A DNA stretch of 64,000 bases, from assembly GCA_900168235.1 (NCBI GenBank), contig FUZG01000002.1, positions 248,001 to 312,000 on the forward strand, given 5' to 3'. How positions within the stretch are numbered: position 1 is the first letter of the stretch; the number at the start of each line of letters is the position of its first letter. The notes beneath the pieces are model-generated. The model was given only the letters and a program-made list of their open reading frames with translations, was not told the DNA's origin and did no database searches. The position numbers and the translations under genes were made by a program. This DNA comes from Lachnospiraceae bacterium (GTDB lineage: Bacteria > Bacillota > Clostridia > Lachnospirales > Lachnospiraceae). Of the stretch, positions 9,398 to 18,763 are shown in pieces.

Positions 9398-9670
9398 ATG
9401 CGTGTAGAGGCATATACTCAGGTACAGCAAGTATACGGCTCAAGGAAAACATCCAAGATCAACGGAGCAGAGAAGGTTCGTTCCGGACGTGACGCGGTTG
9501 AAATTTCCGGACTCGGCCAGAATATTCAAGCAGTAAAGAAGGCCGTCAGCGAAAGTTCGGATATCCGCGAAGAGCTGACAGCTCCGCTGAAGGCCAAGAT
9601 CCAGAATGGCGAATATGACGTTTCAGGCGAGAGCTTCGCTGATAAGCTGATAGAAAAACTTGGAATGTAA
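9398..9670 (+). CDS. flgM: Anti-sigma-28 factor FlgM
   Basis: A 90-residue protein. It binds and holds sigma-28 until the hook-basal body is complete, then is exported. The C-terminal half (SSDIREELTAPLKAKIQNGEYDVSGESFADKLIEKLGM region) matches the sigma-binding part of the family, with the hallmark IQNGEYDVSGESFADKLI, and the N-terminal half is polar and likely disordered. A strong AAAGGAGGAG site precedes the ATG. It is the first gene of the filament-junction operon. Confidence 0.93.
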   Translation: MRVEAYTQVQQVYGSRKTSKINGAEKVRSGRDAVEISGLGQNIQAVKKAVSESSDIREELTAPLKAKIQNGEYDVSGESFADKLIEKLGM

Positions 9671-9721
9671 GTAGCGAAGATGGATGTATCCCGGACGCGG
9701 GAAGAAAGAGAGGCAGGTTAA

Positions 9722-10240
9722 GTGGCAAGCCTTATGGAAGAACTTATCCAGATCCTTAAACTGGAAGAAGAGAAATATTCCGAGCTGCTTAGTCTGTCCA
9801 GAACAAAAACACCCGTTATTGTTGCGGGTGAAGTAGCGGAACTTCAAAAAATCACGGATGAAGAACAGGTCGTATTAGATCAGGTTGCAAAATTTGATCG
9901 TGAGCGGCAGACGGTGATGGTTGACATCGCCAATGTACTTAACAGGGATGTTAAGACTTTGAAGCTTTCCTATCTGATTGACATGCTTGAGAAGAGACCA
10001 ACGGAGCGTGACGAGTTGTCGCGTGTCCATGACCGGCTCAAAGCTACGATCGGTGAGCTTATGGTGGTTAATGACCAGAACCGCGAGCTGATTCGACAAT
10101 CTTTGGACATGATCGATTTTAATCTGGCGCTGCAGCGCGAACTGCGCGAAGCACCGGAAACAGGAGAATATACAAGACACGCAGCCATTGCGGGTAATGT
10201 ATTAGGAAGTGCCCAGAGCGGCTTTGACGCCAAGCAGTGA
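9722..10240 (+). CDS. flgN: Flagellar export chaperone FlgN
   Basis: A 172-residue, almost entirely helical protein with a long coiled-coil pattern (residues 1-140). FlgN is the cytosolic chaperone that keeps FlgK and FlgL unfolded for type III export. Position between flgM and flgK is the standard order. Translation starts at GTG 9722 with AGGCAGG just upstream; an in-frame ATG lies four codons later, but too far from the ribosome site. Sequence conservation of the family is low, so the call rests on size, helix content and context together. Confidence 0.88.
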   Translation: MASLMEELIQILKLEEEKYSELLSLSRTKTPVIVAGEVAELQKITDEEQVVLDQVAKFDRERQTVMVDIANVLNRDVKTLKLSYLIDMLEKRPTERDELSRVHDRLKATIGELMVVNDQNRELIRQSLDMIDFNLALQRELREAPETGEYTRHAAIAGNVLGSAQSGFDAKQ

Positions 10241-10288
10241 AGTGGGTCCCATTTGGCGGATCTGCTTCGGAAGGACGAGGTGAACAAG

Positions 10289-11884
10289 ATGCCGCTAATG
10301 GGTGCTTTTTATGTTGGTGTATCGGGACTTCAGACAAGCCAGTACGCGCTGAATACAACGGCACACAACCTTGCAAATCTAGATACAAAAGGCTATACCA
10401 GGCAGCAGGTATATCAGGCTAACCGCACATATACCACTGTTGGCCATTCTTTTAATAATGATCTACAGGTCGGACTCGGTACGAATTATCAGGATGTCCG
10501 TGCGGTGAGAGACGCATTTTATGACAGACAGTACCGTACTGAAAACGGCCGTTCAGGATATTACTCCACAAGTTATGAAGCAATATTAGAAATTAATACG
10601 CTCTTCGGTGAAACAGAGGGTAATCAGTTTCAGGCAGCTCTGCAGAATTTCCAGCAGGCTTTCCAGAATCTGGCTACAAATCCTTCCAACGCGACTATGC
10701 AGGGAAATGTGGTAACGGTTGCTGAGCAGTTTTTGCAGAGGGCACAGCATATCTACAATGGTCTGGCCGAGTATCAGAATAATCTGAATCAGCAGATAAA
10801 GGATCAGGTGAATCAGATAAATAAGTATGCGGATCAGATCGCACTGCTGAACGATGAGATCGCAGGCATTGAAGCTGGTGGATTTGAAAATGCAAACGAT
10901 CTTCGTGATGCCAGAAACGTGATACTTGATGAGCTGTCAGCAAGAGGACGTATTGAATATAAAGAAGATCTTTTCGGGCGTGTAAATGTTCAGTTTGAAG
11001 GAGTGGATCTCGTTAAGGGTGACAGCGTTAATCATATGGAAGCTGCTATCCTTGAAGGTGACGAAGAATCAGGATTTTATACTCCGGTATGGCCCGCATA
11101 TAAAAATCAGAAAGTTTTTAGTGAGACCCAGGAGATTTCTGCTGATGCAGGAAGTGACAGTGGATCTCTTAAAGCGCTGTATTTTTCAAGAGGTAAAAAA
11201 AATGCGACATATAAGGACATGGAGCCCTCAACAGGAGTGGATAAAAACGGAAATCCTGTAAATTATACGGCTGCGGAAACCTTTGATATGATCGCAAATT
11301 CTTCCATAACCGCTATCATGACAGAATTTGATCATATGATAAACGGAATGGTGACAAAGATAAATAATCTGCTCACAGGTTATTCAGAAGATGGTTCAAC
11401 AGTAATAAATCCTAATGCAACAGGAAATCTGAAACTTTTTACCGAGATCACGCCTAACGGTGATGATACCACTATGAATCTGACGGTAAACAGTGAGCTT
11501 CTGCTGCAGCCGACTCTTTTAAATAACGGTTTTATCCTTGATGATCAGTCGGTAGATCAGGATACAGCAGACAGGCTTGCGAAGATATTCAGTGATAAGT
11601 TCAGCACACTTAATCCGGGAACAGCGACGCCGCTTACCTTTGAGGAGTACTACATAGGCATAGTTAACCAGTATGCAAATATAGGAAATACCTATAAAAA
11701 GGCAGCAGAGGCTCAGGAAGTTTCGGTTTTGTCCCTGGATAATTCAAGACAGCAGGTTATGGGCGTTTCGGATAATGAAGAATTGACAAAAATGATCCGA
11801 TTCCAGAATGCATATAACGCAAGCAGCCGATATATAAATACAGTAAATGCAATGCTGGACAATCTGTTAAGCATCGTTTCATAA
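10289..11884 (+). CDS. flgK: Flagellar hook-associated protein 1 (first copy)
   Basis: FlgK forms the first junction ring between hook and filament. The N-terminal segment GVSGLQTSQYALNTTAHNLANLDTKGYTRQQV is the axial-protein D0 signature, and the C-terminal heptad region ends in FQNAYNASSRYINTVNAMLDNLLSIV, as in all FlgK. Length about 531 residues, normal for the family. An in-frame TTG at 10253 exists, but the ATG at 10289 has GAGGTG six bases upstream and gives the usual short N-terminus. It is the first of two tandem flgK genes. Confidence 0.95.
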   Translation: MPLMGAFYVGVSGLQTSQYALNTTAHNLANLDTKGYTRQQVYQANRTYTTVGHSFNNDLQVGLGTNYQDVRAVRDAFYDRQYRTENGRSGYYSTSYEAILEINTLFGETEGNQFQAALQNFQQAFQNLATNPSNATMQGNVVTVAEQFLQRAQHIYNGLAEYQNNLNQQIKDQVNQINKYADQIALLNDEIAGIEAGGFENANDLRDARNVILDELSARGRIEYKEDLFGRVNVQFEGVDLVKGDSVNHMEAAILEGDEESGFYTPVWPAYKNQKVFSETQEISADAGSDSGSLKALYFSRGKKNATYKDMEPSTGVDKNGNPVNYTAAETFDMIANSSITAIMTEFDHMINGMVTKINNLLTGYSEDGSTVINPNATGNLKLFTEITPNGDDTTMNLTVNSELLLQPTLLNNGFILDDQSVDQDTADRLAKIFSDKFSTLNPGTATPLTFEEYYIGIVNQYANIGNTYKKAAEAQEVSVLSLDNSRQQVMGVSDNEELTKMIRFQNAYNASSRYINTVNAMLDNLLSIVS

Positions 11885-11933
11885 AGATAAGACCACGGAT
11901 GCAGGGCGTCCGGGGCAGATCGCGAGGGGTATT

Positions 11934-13988
11934 ATGACATCTCAGTTTTTTGGCTTAATGATCGGATATTCCGGTCTCACCGCATATCAGACGGCAGAAA
12001 ATACGGTAGCTAACAATGCTTCAAACATTAATACAGAGGGCTACACGAGGCAGGTTGTGGAGCAGACTGCGGCAAATGCACTCCGTACCTATACTACCTA
12101 CGGCATGGCTGGTGCGGGCGTTAATGTTACTGCGATAAAGCAGCTTCGAAATGAGTACTACGACATAAAGTTCAGGGCAAACGAAGCGGATGTAGGACGG
12201 TACGAGACCCAGAATATCTATATGGCAGAGATCGAGCAGTATTTTAAGGATTCAACTGCCCTGAAGGGCTTTACCGCGATCTATACGGAAGAATTTTATG
12301 CAGCTCTTAATGATCTGGCAGATAATCCGGGAACAACCTCCACAAGAGCATCCTTCCTTGGAAAAGCGCAGTCTCTCGCTGAGTATTTCCGGGCAATGTC
12401 TGCAAATCTCACACGCGAGCAGGAAATATTAAACAGCGAGATCAAGTCCCAGGTGGATCAGGTCAATGAATATTCAGAGCAGATCGCAGTTTTGAATAAA
12501 CAGATAAATCTCATTGAGATCCAGGGGGGAACAGCCCTTGACCTTCGTGACCAGAGAAACCTGGTAGTTGATAAGCTGTCAAAGATCGTTGATGTAACAG
12601 TCACAGAAACTCCGGTTTATAACGCAGGTGATCCGGATAACCCTACAGGTGCTCACCGTTATCAGGTAAATATCAGTAACGGATGCAGTCTTGTAGACGG
12701 ATATGAGTACAATACTCTGGAAGTCAGGGCAAGAGGCACTGATGCAAAGTACAATCAGACAGATGCAGACGGACTGTATGATCTTTACTGGTCAAATACC
12801 GGAATGGAATTTTCAGTGCTTGCAGACAATCTGTCAGGAACACTGAAGGCTCTGTTTGAACTGCGTGACGGCAACAATAATGATGGCGTTGAAGGCGAAT
12901 TTATCGAATTTACCCAGGATCCGACCCGGTTTGCACTGGATAAAGAAGGAAACAAAATCGATGACGGAAGCGGCGGATATGTAGTGGCTACAGACGTATC
13001 CATAAGTGTACCGATCGATGAAGGAGAAACACTTGAGTCAGTTATTTCAAAGCTGAATATCGCTGATGAAGGCTCTATCAGGATAAGCGGAACTCTGTAC
13101 AAGTATGACGGTTGGACAGTGGAATATCCGGTGACTGACGCAAATGGAAGGAATACAGCAGTCTTTACCTTCGGTGATATTGCATATACTGATGCAAATG
13201 GCAATGAAAAGCATGAGCCTATGTACAACGTTACTCCGGGAAAGAAGTGCGAAGTCGGAGACAACATTGATTATCAGGGAGTCCCGTATTATCAGGCTCA
13301 GATGAATCAGTGGATAAGGCAGTTCTCTTATCGCTTTAACTATACAGAAGAGCATGGCAGTCTTAATAATCTCGTAACCCAAAATGCTCAGAACCTGTAC
13401 GGCGATGACATGACCATATCCTTCTGGCAGTGGATGGATACAACCACCGGAGAACTCCGGAATTTCGGAGAATACTATACCGCAAACCCGGGAGACACTG
13501 TAAATACAGCTATTACAAAGGCAGGATCCGGAACAATAGCAGCGGATTACAGTCTGGAATCCTATTACTACAGTCTCACGGCATCAAATTTCTATGTAAA
13601 TAAAACTATCGTGACTGATCCGTCTCTCATGAGTACCACAGCGAGAGATGCTGATGTAAATGTTTCCGCAGATGATGTTGTAAAAGAGCTCCTGGAGCTT
13701 AAAGACAACAAATCAAAGATGGTCTACAGAGGATGTAATTCAACAGAATTTCTGAATATGATCCTTAGCGATATCGCCTTAAATGAGAGCAGTGCAAAAA
13801 ATTTCACAAAGAATGCAGAAAATATCAGCAGGGCTATCTCAAAGCAGAAGGAATCTGTATCAGGCGTTGATGACAACGAAGAAGCATTGGATCTTGTAAA
13901 GTTCCAGAATGCGTATAACTTAAATGCAAAGATCATCCAGACAATGACAGAGATCTACGACAGGCTGATCCTTGAAACCGGCGTATAA
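11934..13988 (+). CDS. flgK: Second, longer FlgK paralogue
   Basis: A 684-residue hook-associated protein with the same termini as FlgK: YSGLTAYQTAENTVANNASNINTEGYTRQVV at the N-terminus and VKFQNAYNLNAKIIQTMTEIYDRLI at the C-terminus. It is about 150 residues longer than the first copy; the extra length lies in the central surface-exposed part (roughly residues 290-570), which is rich in Asp, Gly, Thr and Tyr. The first 50 nt upstream hold a small hairpin (CGGATGC/GCGTCCG) and a GAGGGG ribosome site. It may form a second junction ring or replace FlgK in an alternative filament; nothing visible decides this. Confidence 0.88.
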   Translation: MTSQFFGLMIGYSGLTAYQTAENTVANNASNINTEGYTRQVVEQTAANALRTYTTYGMAGAGVNVTAIKQLRNEYYDIKFRANEADVGRYETQNIYMAEIEQYFKDSTALKGFTAIYTEEFYAALNDLADNPGTTSTRASFLGKAQSLAEYFRAMSANLTREQEILNSEIKSQVDQVNEYSEQIAVLNKQINLIEIQGGTALDLRDQRNLVVDKLSKIVDVTVTETPVYNAGDPDNPTGAHRYQVNISNGCSLVDGYEYNTLEVRARGTDAKYNQTDADGLYDLYWSNTGMEFSVLADNLSGTLKALFELRDGNNNDGVEGEFIEFTQDPTRFALDKEGNKIDDGSGGYVVATDVSISVPIDEGETLESVISKLNIADEGSIRISGTLYKYDGWTVEYPVTDANGRNTAVFTFGDIAYTDANGNEKHEPMYNVTPGKKCEVGDNIDYQGVPYYQAQMNQWIRQFSYRFNYTEEHGSLNNLVTQNAQNLYGDDMTISFWQWMDTTTGELRNFGEYYTANPGDTVNTAITKAGSGTIAADYSLESYYYSLTASNFYVNKTIVTDPSLMSTTARDADVNVSADDVVKELLELKDNKSKMVYRGCNSTEFLNMILSDIALNESSAKNFTKNAENISRAISKQKESVSGVDDNEEALDLVKFQNAYNLNAKIIQTMTEIYDRLILETGV

Positions 13989-14023
13989 GTAAGAATTGGA
14001 AGTATGGTTCCGGGAGGACGTTT

Positions 14024-15658
14024 ATGAGAATTACAAATAAGATGATCAACAACAATTCTGTATATAACATAAATAACAATATGGAATATATGGATGAGCT
14101 GAATACGCAGATGGCAACGCAGAAGAAGTTCAATAATCCGTCGGACGATCCGATAACCGCCATCAGATCCTTAAGATTCAGAGGTTCACTGGCATCTATC
14201 ACCCAGTATCTCACGAGAAATGTATCTGATGGAGTGAGTTGGGCTGAGTCTACCCAGACGGCGCTTAAAACTGCTAAGAATATAATGGAAGATTTTAAGA
14301 AAAAGTATTCGGATGCAGTAAATACTACAAAAACAAATGACGACAGAAGGATTCTTCTTCAGGGACTTCAGGCGCTTGCAAAGGAGTATTTTGCAGTTGG
14401 AAATTCCACAAATGAAGACCGTTATATCTTCACAGGCTACCGTACAAGCGACAGTTTCACTTTCACAGATAATAATTTCGATGAGAGAAAGATCACGGCT
14501 GCGGATAAGAGTCATCCCTACCAGTATGTGGGTATAGCAGAGCACTTTACACTGGATAATATTGAGAGATATTCATATACCTCATACACAAAGAACGGAA
14601 CGAATTATTCCGGAATCACGGATGAGGATATCACAGCTGTTGCTCCGGGAAACACTTCTACTGCAGATGAGACACAGGTAAAGTCATATTCGGAATTTCG
14701 TCTGAGGCTTTCTTACTCGGATATTGATGTCCCTTCTGCTGCGGGAACTGATTATGCCTACACCTATCCTAATGGTGCGACGGATGATATCACAACCTAT
14801 GAGCTGACACTGAAGACCTATGATTCATCAACTAATACCTATACGAAGACGGATGCTCTTCAGGTCAAGACCATTACAAGTGATTCAGATGCGACATTTT
14901 CAAGTCCTGATGACGAGGACACGGTTTATCTGAACACAGTCACAGGTAATCTGATATTTACGTCAAAAACCCAGCAGAAACTTGCTGCAGTTGATGATAT
15001 CGAATTTGCATACGATAAAAAGAACTGGGATGAAGGTGATGTGAAGCCTGAGCACTTCTTCTGCTGTACAGATGTGGGAGATGCAAAAAAAGGTACTATC
15101 CTGTATGACGAGTATCTCCAGGAAATGAATTATACAGTCGGCAGCAGCCAGTCAGTAAAAGTCAATACAAATGCAAGGGATGCATTTGACATTAATGTAC
15201 TAAGGGATCTTGAAGAATTGTCTGCAACGCTGGATGCTGTAGATGCTGCACAGTCAAAGGTGGATAAGCTCAAGACCATGAGCGATAATACCTCGGCATA
15301 TGCTTCCGATGATGAGCAGGCTCAGATTGCAAAGCTTCTGGCAGCGGCTGAAAAGGAACTGGATTATGCTACACAGAAGGCAACGGATATGATCTCTTCC
15401 GGCATAACCAAGTCTCAGGACTATTTTAACAGGATAAATCTTGCAGGGACCACCTGCGGAACGACCATAAACAGACTTGATGTGATCCAGAACCGATTAA
15501 CTGAAAATCAGACAACGGTAAAGGCTCAGGCATCCGATAATGAAAATGCCGATCTGTCTACTCTGGCGGTAGAAGTATCACAGGCAAATGTATATTACAA
15601 TGCTGCACTCATGGTAACAGGAAAGATTTCACAGCAGTCACTCGTTGACTATATCTGA
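14024..15658 (+). CDS. flgL: Flagellar hook-associated protein 3
   Basis: FlgL forms the second junction ring, directly below the flagellin filament. The flagellin-like N-terminus (MRITNKMINNNSVYNINNNM, then KKFNNPSDDPI) and the C-terminal helix (AVEVSQANVYYNAALMVTGKISQQSLVDYI) are diagnostic. At 544 residues it is longer than the roughly 300 residues of the Bacillus protein, because of a Thr/Ser/Asp-rich central domain. Ribosome site GGGAGGACG. It follows the second flgK by 35 bases in the same operon. Confidence 0.94.
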   Translation: MRITNKMINNNSVYNINNNMEYMDELNTQMATQKKFNNPSDDPITAIRSLRFRGSLASITQYLTRNVSDGVSWAESTQTALKTAKNIMEDFKKKYSDAVNTTKTNDDRRILLQGLQALAKEYFAVGNSTNEDRYIFTGYRTSDSFTFTDNNFDERKITAADKSHPYQYVGIAEHFTLDNIERYSYTSYTKNGTNYSGITDEDITAVAPGNTSTADETQVKSYSEFRLRLSYSDIDVPSAAGTDYAYTYPNGATDDITTYELTLKTYDSSTNTYTKTDALQVKTITSDSDATFSSPDDEDTVYLNTVTGNLIFTSKTQQKLAAVDDIEFAYDKKNWDEGDVKPEHFFCCTDVGDAKKGTILYDEYLQEMNYTVGSSQSVKVNTNARDAFDINVLRDLEELSATLDAVDAAQSKVDKLKTMSDNTSAYASDDEQAQIAKLLAAAEKELDYATQKATDMISSGITKSQDYFNRINLAGTTCGTTINRLDVIQNRLTENQTTVKAQASDNENADLSTLAVEVSQANVYYNAALMVTGKISQQSLVDYI

Positions 15659-15670
15659 TCAGATTTTTAG

Positions 15671-15700
15671 TCCGGGGGTCGGGACTCACTGACCTCCGGA
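15671..15700 (+). other. Hairpin after flgL
   Basis: TCCGGGGGTC pairs with GACCTCCGGA (10 bp, one G-U) around a 10-nt loop. It lies 13 bases after flgL and has no T-run, so it may be an mRNA processing or stability element separating flgL from fliW. Confidence 0.45.
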
Positions 15701-15818
15701 ATTATGATGGACAAAAATTTGTAAAAAAACGGCTCAAGTATCTGTTTTCAAACAATAATCTGACAATTCGTCTGTTATACTTAATTACAGGGAACAATTT
15801 GGGGAAGGGAGATAAGGT

Positions 15819-16295
15819 ATGGAAATTACAACCAGATTATTTGGCAAGATCGATCTCGATGATAATAAGATCATTGAATTTCCCGGCGGGATCGTGGGAT
15901 TTCCGGACTTGAAGAAGTTTGCGCTTATTCATGATTCGGAAAAATCAGACGGATCCGGTTTGGGATTCCTGCAGTCACTTGATGAACCTGCTTTTGATAT
16001 GCCGGTAATGAATCCGCTCATTGTGAAACCGGACTACAATCCCATGATCGAGGATGAGCTCCTGAAACCGCTTGGCGAACTGAAATCGAGTGAAACAGTC
16101 ATTCTGGTTACAGTTACTGTGCCTCACGATCTGAAGAAGATGACGGTAAATCTCATGGCACCGTTCATCATTAATGCCGAGACCCGTAAGGGTGCACAGG
16201 TTATCCTTAGTGATGATACCTGTGAGATCCGTTTCCCAATCTATGACATCCTGGCAAAGGCGAAGGAAGGTGCAGACGGAAAGGCGGTGCAGTGA
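15819..16295 (+). CDS. fliW: Flagellar assembly factor FliW
   Basis: A 158-residue FliW. It binds flagellin and CsrA in turn: when flagellin is exported, freed FliW sequesters CsrA and releases flagellin mRNA translation. Family features are the N-terminal KIDLDDNKIIEFPGGIVGFPDLKKFALI and the LVTVTVPHDLKKMTVNLMAPFIINAETRKGAQVIL core. It overlaps csrA by one base (TGATG), the classical coupled arrangement. Ribosome site GGAAGGGAG. Confidence 0.96.
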   Translation: MEITTRLFGKIDLDDNKIIEFPGGIVGFPDLKKFALIHDSEKSDGSGLGFLQSLDEPAFDMPVMNPLIVKPDYNPMIEDELLKPLGELKSSETVILVTVTVPHDLKKMTVNLMAPFIINAETRKGAQVILSDDTCEIRFPIYDILAKAKEGADGKAVQ

Positions 16296-16510
16296 TGCTT
16301 ACTTTATCCAGAAAAAAAGGAGAATCCCTGGTGATCAACAATAATATTGAGATTACCGTGCTGGATATCCGCGGAGATCAGATCAAGATCGGAATTTCTG
16401 CGCCAAAAGAAGTGCCGATCTATAGAAAAGAGATCTATCTTGAGATTCAGAAGACCAACAGCGAATCTGTTGAAGCGACTCAGATGGATGAGTTAAAGAA
16501 ACTATTTTGA
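16295..16510 (+). CDS. csrA: Translational regulator CsrA
   Basis: A 71-residue homodimeric RNA-binding protein that blocks ribosome access at GGA-containing hairpins, in Firmicutes chiefly the flagellin mRNA. The sequence MLTLSRKKGESLVI and the C-terminal ISAPKEVPIYRKEIY match the family, including the two RNA-contacting segments (Leu4/Arg6 and the Arg44 region). The ATG at 16295 shares its first base with the fliW stop; a GTG one codon earlier is possible but would give an unusual extra residue. Confidence 0.96.
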   Translation: MLTLSRKKGESLVINNNIEITVLDIRGDQIKIGISAPKEVPIYRKEIYLEIQKTNSESVEATQMDELKKLF

Positions 16511-16542
16511 TGATGAATAGTAAAAAAAATTACGTATTTTAC

Positions 16543-16570
16543 TAATTTTTTGCTGATTCTAAGCCGATAA
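16543..16570 (+). promoter_or_regulatory. Sigma-28-like promoter just after csrA
   Basis: A perfect -10 element GCCGATAA (16563-16570) with TAAT (16543-16546) 16 bp upstream. It is followed 25 bases later by a strong terminator, so its transcript should be very short unless read-through occurs. Confidence 0.5.
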
Positions 16571-16576
16571 ACTGCA

Positions 16577-16630
16577 TAGAGAGATATGCTGGCAGAATGC
16601 CGGGAGAGATCTCCCGGTATTCTTTTTTTT
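16577..16630 (+). ncRNA. Possible short sigma-28-dependent RNA (about 55 nt)
   Basis: Predicted only from a sigma-28-like promoter at 16543-16570 and the terminator ending at 16630. Almost the whole RNA would be the GC-rich terminator hairpin. No open reading frame fits. Confidence 0.25.
16595..16630 (+). terminator. Rho-independent terminator after csrA
   Basis: GAATGCCGGGAGA (16595-16607) pairs with TCTCCCGGTATTC (16610-16622), 13 bp with one G-U at the limit of a tight loop, followed by eight T residues. It ends the flgM-csrA operon. Confidence 0.88.
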
Positions 16631-16639
16631 ATTAATAGA

Positions 16640-16666
16640 CAAAAAGCCGGTCTAACTCTCCGATAC
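16640..16666 (+). promoter_or_regulatory. Sigma-28 type promoter for flaG-fliD-fliS
   Basis: CAAA (16640-16643), 15-bp spacer, TCCGATAC (16659-16666). The -10 element is identical to that in front of flgM and the spacing is the same, so both operons should be late flagellar genes. Confidence 0.65.
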
Positions 16667-16716
16667 AGCATGGACTGCTGCAAGTATCTGAAGTATTCGC
16701 ACAAGGAGGTGGAACA

Positions 16717-17121
16717 ATGGCATTGATCAATCAGATGAAAAGCACAGTTCCCTATGCGGCAGGGTCCACATCCCAAGCCGCAGAGAAGGATATTGATGTT
16801 GCCAAAGTACAGGAACCTGCATCAAAAGAGCTGATAAGAGAGCAGGTGTCAGAAGAAGTACAGGAAGACGTTTCTGTAGCACAGGGCAACAGCAAGACTG
16901 TGAATGAAGAGATCCGTAAGAAAGTCGAAGAGATCAACAAGAATATGATCTCACGATCCGAGGCAATCTTTGGTATTCACGATGAAACAAACAGAGTCAC
17001 GATAAAAATTGTGGACAAAGACAGCAAGAAGGTCATCAAGGAGATTCCTCCGGAGAAGACTCTGGATATGCTTGCACGCATTTGGGAAATGGCAGGCATT
17101 CTGGTGGACGAAAAACGATGA
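16717..17121 (+). CDS. flaG: FlaG family flagellar protein
   Basis: A 134-residue protein whose last 60 residues (SEAIFGIHDETNRVTIKIVDKDSKKVIKEIPPEKTLDML) are the FlaG domain; the N-terminal half is polar and low in complexity. FlaG affects filament length in several bacteria, and its mechanism is not settled. Its place directly before fliD and fliS is conserved. Ribosome site AAGGAGGTGG. Confidence 0.9.
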   Translation: MALINQMKSTVPYAAGSTSQAAEKDIDVAKVQEPASKELIREQVSEEVQEDVSVAQGNSKTVNEEIRKKVEEINKNMISRSEAIFGIHDETNRVTIKIVDKDSKKVIKEIPPEKTLDMLARIWEMAGILVDEKR

Positions 17122-17145
17122 CGTGAAGGAAAGTGAGGAAGTTAT

Positions 17146-18708
17146 ATGTCAGATACAATGAGAATGACCGGTCTTATTTCCGGTATGGATACATCAACGA
17201 TAGTCGGAGCGCTGGTTTCGGCGGCTAACTACAAAAAGACCAAGCTAAAGAATCAGCAGACAAAGCTCGAGTGGAAGCAGGAAGCATGGAAAACCCTCAA
17301 CTCCAAGATCTACAGTTTCTATACAGGAATGTTGTCAGATATGAGGATGCAGAACACCTTTAATACCAAGACAGCTTCCGTAGGAGACGCAGGGATCGCA
17401 TCTGTATCTGTTGACAGTGAAGCTGTTATCGGAACCCAGACCCTGGCAGTTAATTCGCTCGCAACAAGCGGATACCTGACAGGCGGAGCGGTCAGTACGA
17501 CAACAGGAGCAAAGGCAACTACAAGTTCAAAGCTTTCAGATCTTGATATCTCAGGAACATTTTCTGTTGGCGTTGCTGTTGGTGATGGTGCAGCACAGAA
17601 TTTAGAGCTTAATGGTGATATGACCATAGCTGCAGCGATCAATAAGTTTAAGGAAGCGGGAATAAATGCAAGCTTTGATGAGAAGAATCAGCGCTTCTTC
17701 CTGAGCTCAAAGGACAGCGGTGCTGACAAGAACTTTGAGATCATCGGTGACAGCGGAAATAAGGATGCGCTCCAGAAAATGGGTATGTATTATACATACA
17801 CCACGGATGCGCAGGGAAATAATATATACGATACCAGTGATTCCGGTTCATCAGCACCTGTGAAGATACAGGGAACTGATGCTGAGATCGAGCTTAACGG
17901 TGCAAAGTACACCTCAAGCTCCAACTCATTTGTAGTAAACGGAATGACCATTCAGGCAAAGTCTACAAGCGCACCCGGAACAACAACCACTATCACAACA
18001 ACCCGTGATGTGGAAGCAGTTTATGACAAGATCGTAGACTTCTTTGAAGAGTACAATTCTCTCATTAATGAGATGGACAAACTCTACAACGCAGACCGCG
18101 CAAAGGGCTATGATGTTCTTTCCGAAGACGATAAGGAAAAAATGTCCGATGATGAGGTAGAGAAGTGGGAGGCAAAGATCAAGGATTCGCTCCTCCGCAG
18201 AGATGACAGCCTGTCATCAGTTATCAGCCTCTTTAAGAATACGATGTCCGGATCCTCGGCAACGGGGGACAGCTGGTCAACATTCGGTATCGCTACTCTC
18301 GGATACTTTGAAGCTAAGGATAATGAGCGCGGTGCTTATCATATCGACGGCAACAGCGATGATGACTCCACAAAGGACAATGCAGATCAGCTGAAGAAGA
18401 TGCTTGCATCTGATCCGGATCGGGTTATGAAATTCTTCACCGAGATCACCGGAAAGCTTTATGACGGACTCGGAACCAACGGTCTCATGAAGAGCATCGA
18501 GAGCACACGAAGCGTTTACAAGGTTTACAACGATAAGCTTCTCCAGAAGGAATACGACAACCTCTCAAAGGAGATCACTGAGCAGGAAGATTACGTATCC
18601 AGAATGGAAGACTACTACTACAGCAAGTTTACGGCGATGGAGAAAGCACTTGCGAACCTTCAGAAGAGCAGCAGCGCACTTGCAGGTCTGCTCGGAACCA
18701 ATTCATAA
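17146..18708 (+). CDS. fliD: Flagellar filament cap protein FliD
   Basis: FliD (HAP2) caps the filament and helps flagellin subunits fold into place. The N-terminus MTGLISGMDTSTIVGALVSAANYKKTKLKNQQTKLEWKQEAW is the standard start, and the C-terminus ITEQEDYVSRMEDYYYSKFTAMEKALANLQKSSSALAGLL is the family coiled coil. Length 520 residues, normal. It sits between flaG and the chaperone gene fliS in an operon with a sigma-28 type promoter. Confidence 0.96.
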   Translation: MSDTMRMTGLISGMDTSTIVGALVSAANYKKTKLKNQQTKLEWKQEAWKTLNSKIYSFYTGMLSDMRMQNTFNTKTASVGDAGIASVSVDSEAVIGTQTLAVNSLATSGYLTGGAVSTTTGAKATTSSKLSDLDISGTFSVGVAVGDGAAQNLELNGDMTIAAAINKFKEAGINASFDEKNQRFFLSSKDSGADKNFEIIGDSGNKDALQKMGMYYTYTTDAQGNNIYDTSDSGSSAPVKIQGTDAEIELNGAKYTSSSNSFVVNGMTIQAKSTSAPGTTTTITTTRDVEAVYDKIVDFFEEYNSLINEMDKLYNADRAKGYDVLSEDDKEKMSDDEVEKWEAKIKDSLLRRDDSLSSVISLFKNTMSGSSATGDSWSTFGIATLGYFEAKDNERGAYHIDGNSDDDSTKDNADQLKKMLASDPDRVMKFFTEITGKLYDGLGTNGLMKSIESTRSVYKVYNDKLLQKEYDNLSKEITEQEDYVSRMEDYYYSKFTAMEKALANLQKSSSALAGLLGTNS

Positions 18709-18763
18709 ATCGGTTTCATCTGCCGGTGCCTGATGAAACAATAAATATATTGGAGGGAAAGAT

